Part shown: piece after piece, positions 60,960 to 64,000 of the stretch
How positions within the stretch are numbered: the stretch's first letter is position 1
Layout of the letters: every line of letters starts with the position of its first letter
Assembly (NCBI RefSeq): GCF_003122205.1
Contig: NZ_QEYE01000012.1
Span: 62,001-126,000 of the forward strand
Direction of reading: 5' to 3'
Origin: Maritimibacter sp. 55A14
GTDB lineage: Bacteria; Pseudomonadota; Alphaproteobacteria; Rhodobacterales; Rhodobacteraceae
Length of the DNA: 64,000 bases
The notes under the pieces: model-generated
Database searches by the model: none
What the model was told of the DNA's origin: nothing
What the model saw: the letters and a program-made list of their open reading frames with translations, nothing else
Made by a program: the position numbers and the translations under genes

Positions 60960-61448
60960 TCAGCCGCCGAAATGCAACACGCAGATCAGCGTGAACAACC
61001 GCCGCGCAGTGTCGATATCCACATCCACCTTGCCCTCCAGCCGCTCCTGCAGGATGCGCGCACCTTCATTGTGGATGCCCCTGCGGCCCATGTCGATGGC
61101 CTCGATCTGGCTGGGCGGCAGTTTCTTCACCGCGTCGAAATAGCTCTCGCAGATCTGGAAGTAGTCCTTCACCACCTGCCGGAAGGGTCCGAGCGACAGG
61201 TGGAACTCCGCCGCGGGCGCATCGGCCCCGGTCCGGATGTCGAAGACCAGCCGCCGGTCGCGGATCGCCAGCAAGAGCTTGTAGGGCGGCTGCGGCACCT
61301 CGCGCCCGTCGCGGGCGGGCAGCACGAAGCTGTTGTCCTCAAGCAGGTCGAAGATCGCGACCTTGCGCTCCTGCTCGATCTCGGGCGTGGGCACGGGAAG
61401 TCCGGCATCGTCGATCTCGACGGAAACCAGATGGGGCGCATCGCTCAT
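60960..61448 (-). CDS. UPF0262-family protein
   Basis: The ATG at 61448 overlaps the hisD stop (ATGA) and gives 162 residues. The sequence VPTPEIEQERKVAIFDLLED, FHLSLGPFRQVVKDYFQICE and AIDMGRRGIHNEGARILQERL fits the UPF0262 family of alphaproteobacteria, which has no known function. It is cytosolic by sequence. Tight coupling to hisD and the phosphatase gene is the only functional hint. Confidence 0.88.
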   Translation of the reverse strand: MSDAPHLVSVEIDDAGLPVPTPEIEQERKVAIFDLLEDNSFVLPARDGREVPQPPYKLLLAIRDRRLVFDIRTGADAPAAEFHLSLGPFRQVVKDYFQICESYFDAVKKLPPSQIEAIDMGRRGIHNEGARILQERLEGKVDVDIDTARRLFTLICVLHFGG

Positions 61449-62764
61449 GACCCGTCTCCCGCGTTGAGCCGGTCGAGCCGGGCGCGCAGGCTCAGCCCAT
61501 GCGCCTCCAGGCTCTCCGATTTCGCCAGCCGCTCCGCAGCGGGGCCGATGGCGCCCAGCGCCTCCGGTGTCATCCGCGCGAGCGTCGTGCGCTTCATGAA
61601 ATCGAGCACCGAGAGACCGGAGGAGAACCGCGCCGAACGCGCGGTCGGCAGGACATGGTTCGGACCGCCCACGTAATCGCCGATCGCCTCCGGCGTCCAT
61701 TGCCCCAGGAAGATCGCGCCGGCATGGCGAACCTTCGCGGCCAGCGCGTCCGCATCGGCCACCATGATCTCCAGATGCTCGGGCGCGATCCGGTCCGACA
61801 GTGCCGCCGCCTCGTCCATGTCGCGCACCGTGATGACTGCGCCATGCGCGGCCCAGCTTGCCCCCGCGATGGTGCGCCGCTCCAGCGTCTCCAGCCGTGC
61901 CTCGACCGCCCGCACCACGGACTGGCCGAAAGCCGCGTCGTCGGTAATCAGGATCGACTGCGCGCTTTCGTCGTGTTCCGCCTGGCTGAGCAGGTCGAGA
62001 GCGATCCAGTCCGGGTCATTCGCCGCATCGGCGATCACCAGCACCTCGGAAGGGCCCGCGATCATGTCGATCCCCACCTGCCCGAAGACCCGCCGCTTGG
62101 CCGCCGCGACATAGGCGTTGCCGGGACCGGTGATCTTGTCAACCGGCGCGATTGTGGCGGTGCCATAGGCCATCGCCGCGATGGCCTGCGCCCCGCCGAT
62201 GCGATAGATCGTCTCCACCCCTGCGAGCCGCGCCGCCAGCAACACCAGCGGATTGGCCTTTCCGTCGGGCGTCGGCGCGCAAATCACCAGCCGCTCGACA
62301 CCCGCAACCTGCGCGGGGATCGCGTTCATCAGCACTGAGGACGGGTAGGAAGCCAGCCCGCCGGGCACATAGAGCCCGGCCGCGGAAACCGGCGTCCAGC
62401 GCCAGCCCAGCGTTGCGCCCACATCATCCGTCCAGCGCGCGTCCTGCGGCCTCTGGCGTTCGTGATAGGCGCGGATGCGCCGGGCGGCCTCTTCCAGCGC
62501 GGCGCGCTCGTCGGCGGGCACCTTCGCCACTTCCGCCTCGATCTCCTCGGGCGTGAAGGCCATGTGCTCCGGCGTCAGCTCCAGCCGGTCGAATCGCGCC
62601 GTCAGTTCCAGCACGGCGGCGTCGCCGCGGCGCCGCACATCCTCGATGATCCCGGCGACCGCGGCATCGACGTCGGACTCGGCATCGCGGCGGGCGGCGA
62701 GGAAGGCGTCGAACCGGGACGCGAAGTTCGGGCCGGATGTATCCAGAAAATGGGGCATCGGCAT
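61445..62764 (-). CDS. hisD: Histidinol dehydrogenase
   Basis: A 439-residue protein with the HisD blocks YVPGGLASYPSSVLMNAIPA, TIYRIGGAQAIAAMAYGT, DKITGPGNAYVAAAKRRVFG, DLLSQAEHDESAQSILIT (zinc ligands Q and H) and the C-terminal GPNHVLPTA. It oxidises histidinol to histidine in two NAD-dependent steps. Another ATG lies two codons in. The other his gene in the window, hisC, is 29 kb away. Confidence 0.97.
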   Translation of the reverse strand: MPMPHFLDTSGPNFASRFDAFLAARRDAESDVDAAVAGIIEDVRRRGDAAVLELTARFDRLELTPEHMAFTPEEIEAEVAKVPADERAALEEAARRIRAYHERQRPQDARWTDDVGATLGWRWTPVSAAGLYVPGGLASYPSSVLMNAIPAQVAGVERLVICAPTPDGKANPLVLLAARLAGVETIYRIGGAQAIAAMAYGTATIAPVDKITGPGNAYVAAAKRRVFGQVGIDMIAGPSEVLVIADAANDPDWIALDLLSQAEHDESAQSILITDDAAFGQSVVRAVEARLETLERRTIAGASWAAHGAVITVRDMDEAAALSDRIAPEHLEIMVADADALAAKVRHAGAIFLGQWTPEAIGDYVGGPNHVLPTARSARFSSGLSVLDFMKRTTLARMTPEALGAIGPAAERLAKSESLEAHGLSLRARLDRLNAGDGS

Positions 62765-62833
62765 GCTTTCTGCGGTGTTTTCGTCGGTCTAGAGAGATTT
62801 CGCGCCGGAATAAACCACCCAGATGCCGCGGCT

Positions 62834-62843
62834 GCAATATTGC
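62834..62843. promoter_or_regulatory. Palindrome GCAATATTGC upstream of hisD
   Basis: A perfect 10-bp palindrome, flanked by GCT and GCAGC so that GCTGC/GCAGC form a further spaced pair (62831–62848). It lies about 70 bp upstream of the hisD start. A regulator site is possible, unproven. Confidence 0.35.
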
Positions 62844-62959
62844 GCAGCAGCGGTTTGCCCCGTTTGCCCTGGATTAAAGCATGTTGCACAATCGAAACCA
62901 CCACGCCCCGACCCCAGAGCCGGAGGGCAGAGAAATCCAAATGGCGCTACACGCTTGCC

Positions 62960-63088
62960 TTATCCTGATCCCGCCACTTGCGCGAAGAAAGAGCCACTGG
63001 GCGCCACGCCATTCATGGCGTGCAGTGGCGGTGGCTGGATCGTCACGGGCTTGGTCGTCGGGGACCGTTTCAGAGTGTAATCAGCCAT
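62960..63088 (-). CDS. Possible 42-residue protein of unknown function
   Basis: From ATG 63088 the frame encodes MADYTLKRSPTTKPVTIQPP followed by a Pro/Gly/Ser-rich tail ending FFAQVAGSG. There is no signal peptide or known domain. The frame is open further to 63151, but the internal ATG looks better. The nested hairpin at 62993–63029 lies inside it. I do not recognise it, and it may be a chance frame in an intergenic region. Confidence 0.3.
   Translation of the reverse strand: MADYTLKRSPTTKPVTIQPPPLHAMNGVAPSGSFFAQVAGSG
62993..63029. repeat. Nested hairpin between DUF2948 and hisD
   Basis: An inner perfect 8-bp stem CACGCCAT / ATGGCGTG with a 2-nt loop (63005–63022) is enclosed by GCCACTG (62993–62999) and CAGTGGC (63023–63029), leaving a 5-nt bulge on one side. 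No T tract follows on either strand. Confidence 0.6.
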
Positions 63089-63147
63089 CGTCTTCGCATG
63101 GGGCCTGAACGGATCGCAGCGCACCGCGGCCCCGCGCCGGCGCAGGA

Positions 63148-64000
<853 letters not shown>

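Larger units (their letters stand above)
62765..63147. other. Intergenic region between DUF2948 and hisD
   Basis: This 383-bp gap interrupts an otherwise tightly packed minus-strand series. It contains the palindrome GCAATATTGC (62834–62843), a nested hairpin at 62993–63029 and one small possible gene (62960–63088). Promoter elements for hisD are expected here, but none is clear enough to call. Confidence 0.6.

Overview
The window is a 64 kb piece of a GC-rich alphaproteobacterial chromosome, almost certainly Rhodobacteraceae (order Rhodobacterales, roseobacter-like). The grounds are the gene neighbourhoods (murA–DUF2948–hisD–UPF0262–LMW phosphatase, atpHAGDC without F0 genes, hisC–tyrC, DUF484–xerC), many family-level matches (H-type lectin protein, DUF2125, phosphatidylcholine synthase) and two inverted-repeat intergenic elements of a kind I recall from these genomes. 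I see no rRNA, tRNA, CRISPR array, insertion sequence or prophage. Coding density is high and composition looks even, so this reads as core chromosome with a few accessory operons.

Layout. 1–5.5 kb: end of mrdA (PBP2), rodA, a glyoxylate/hydroxypyruvate reductase, a lipase-like hydrolase, a DMT exporter, a GreB-type factor and a LysE exporter. 5.5–7.7 kb: groESL with a CIRCE operator, a good promoter and a terminator. 7.8–15.5 kb: Mn-dependent pyrophosphatase, HAD phosphatase, MaoC hydratase, YHS protein, ribF, a YcgN-type cysteine-cluster protein, threonine aldolase, a DsbA-fold isomerase, prs and an H-type lectin protein. 15.6–20.5 kb: F1 ATPase operon atpHAGDC. 20.8–24.9 kb: methyltransferase, gloB, clpA. 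25–28.9 kb: an ExbB/MotA-like protein paired with a very long coiled-coil MotB/OmpA-like protein, and ChaC. 29–35.2 kb: DUF2125 protein, extensin-like protein, tyrC, hisC, priA. 35.3–39.7 kb: transaldolase, DUF484, xerC, a cytochrome P460-like protein, pcs, ogt. 39.7–48.9 kb: ileS, a group III truncated haemoglobin, the YcjX/YcjF pair, truA, a Pit phosphate transporter, a NUDIX hydrolase. 49–55.5 kb: a six-gene serine-cycle operon. 55.9–64 kb: a LuxR-type regulator, yacG, an RNase E/G-like protein, maf, infA, a nitrilase–GNAT–NTF2 group, a low-molecular-weight phosphatase, UPF0262, hisD, DUF2948 and the 3' part of murA.

The most informative metabolic block is sgaA–mcl–mtkA–mtkB–hprA–gckA (49.0–55.5 kb). 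Together these would take glyoxylate plus serine to hydroxypyruvate, glycerate and 2-phosphoglycerate, and activate malate to malyl-CoA and split it to glyoxylate and acetyl-CoA. That is most of the serine cycle for one-carbon assimilation. PEP carboxylase, serine hydroxymethyltransferase and tetrahydrofolate C1 genes are not in the window. The operon is divergent from a LuxR/NarL-family protein whose receiver-like half lacks the phosphorylation residues. The 381 bp between them hold several palindromes, including three GGGTGGG/CCTACCC half-sites spaced exactly 11 bp apart. I consider this operon plus its control region, the stator-like pair at 25–28.3 kb, and the RNase E/G-like–YacG overlap the best leads. 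No wholly new system is demonstrated by sequence alone.
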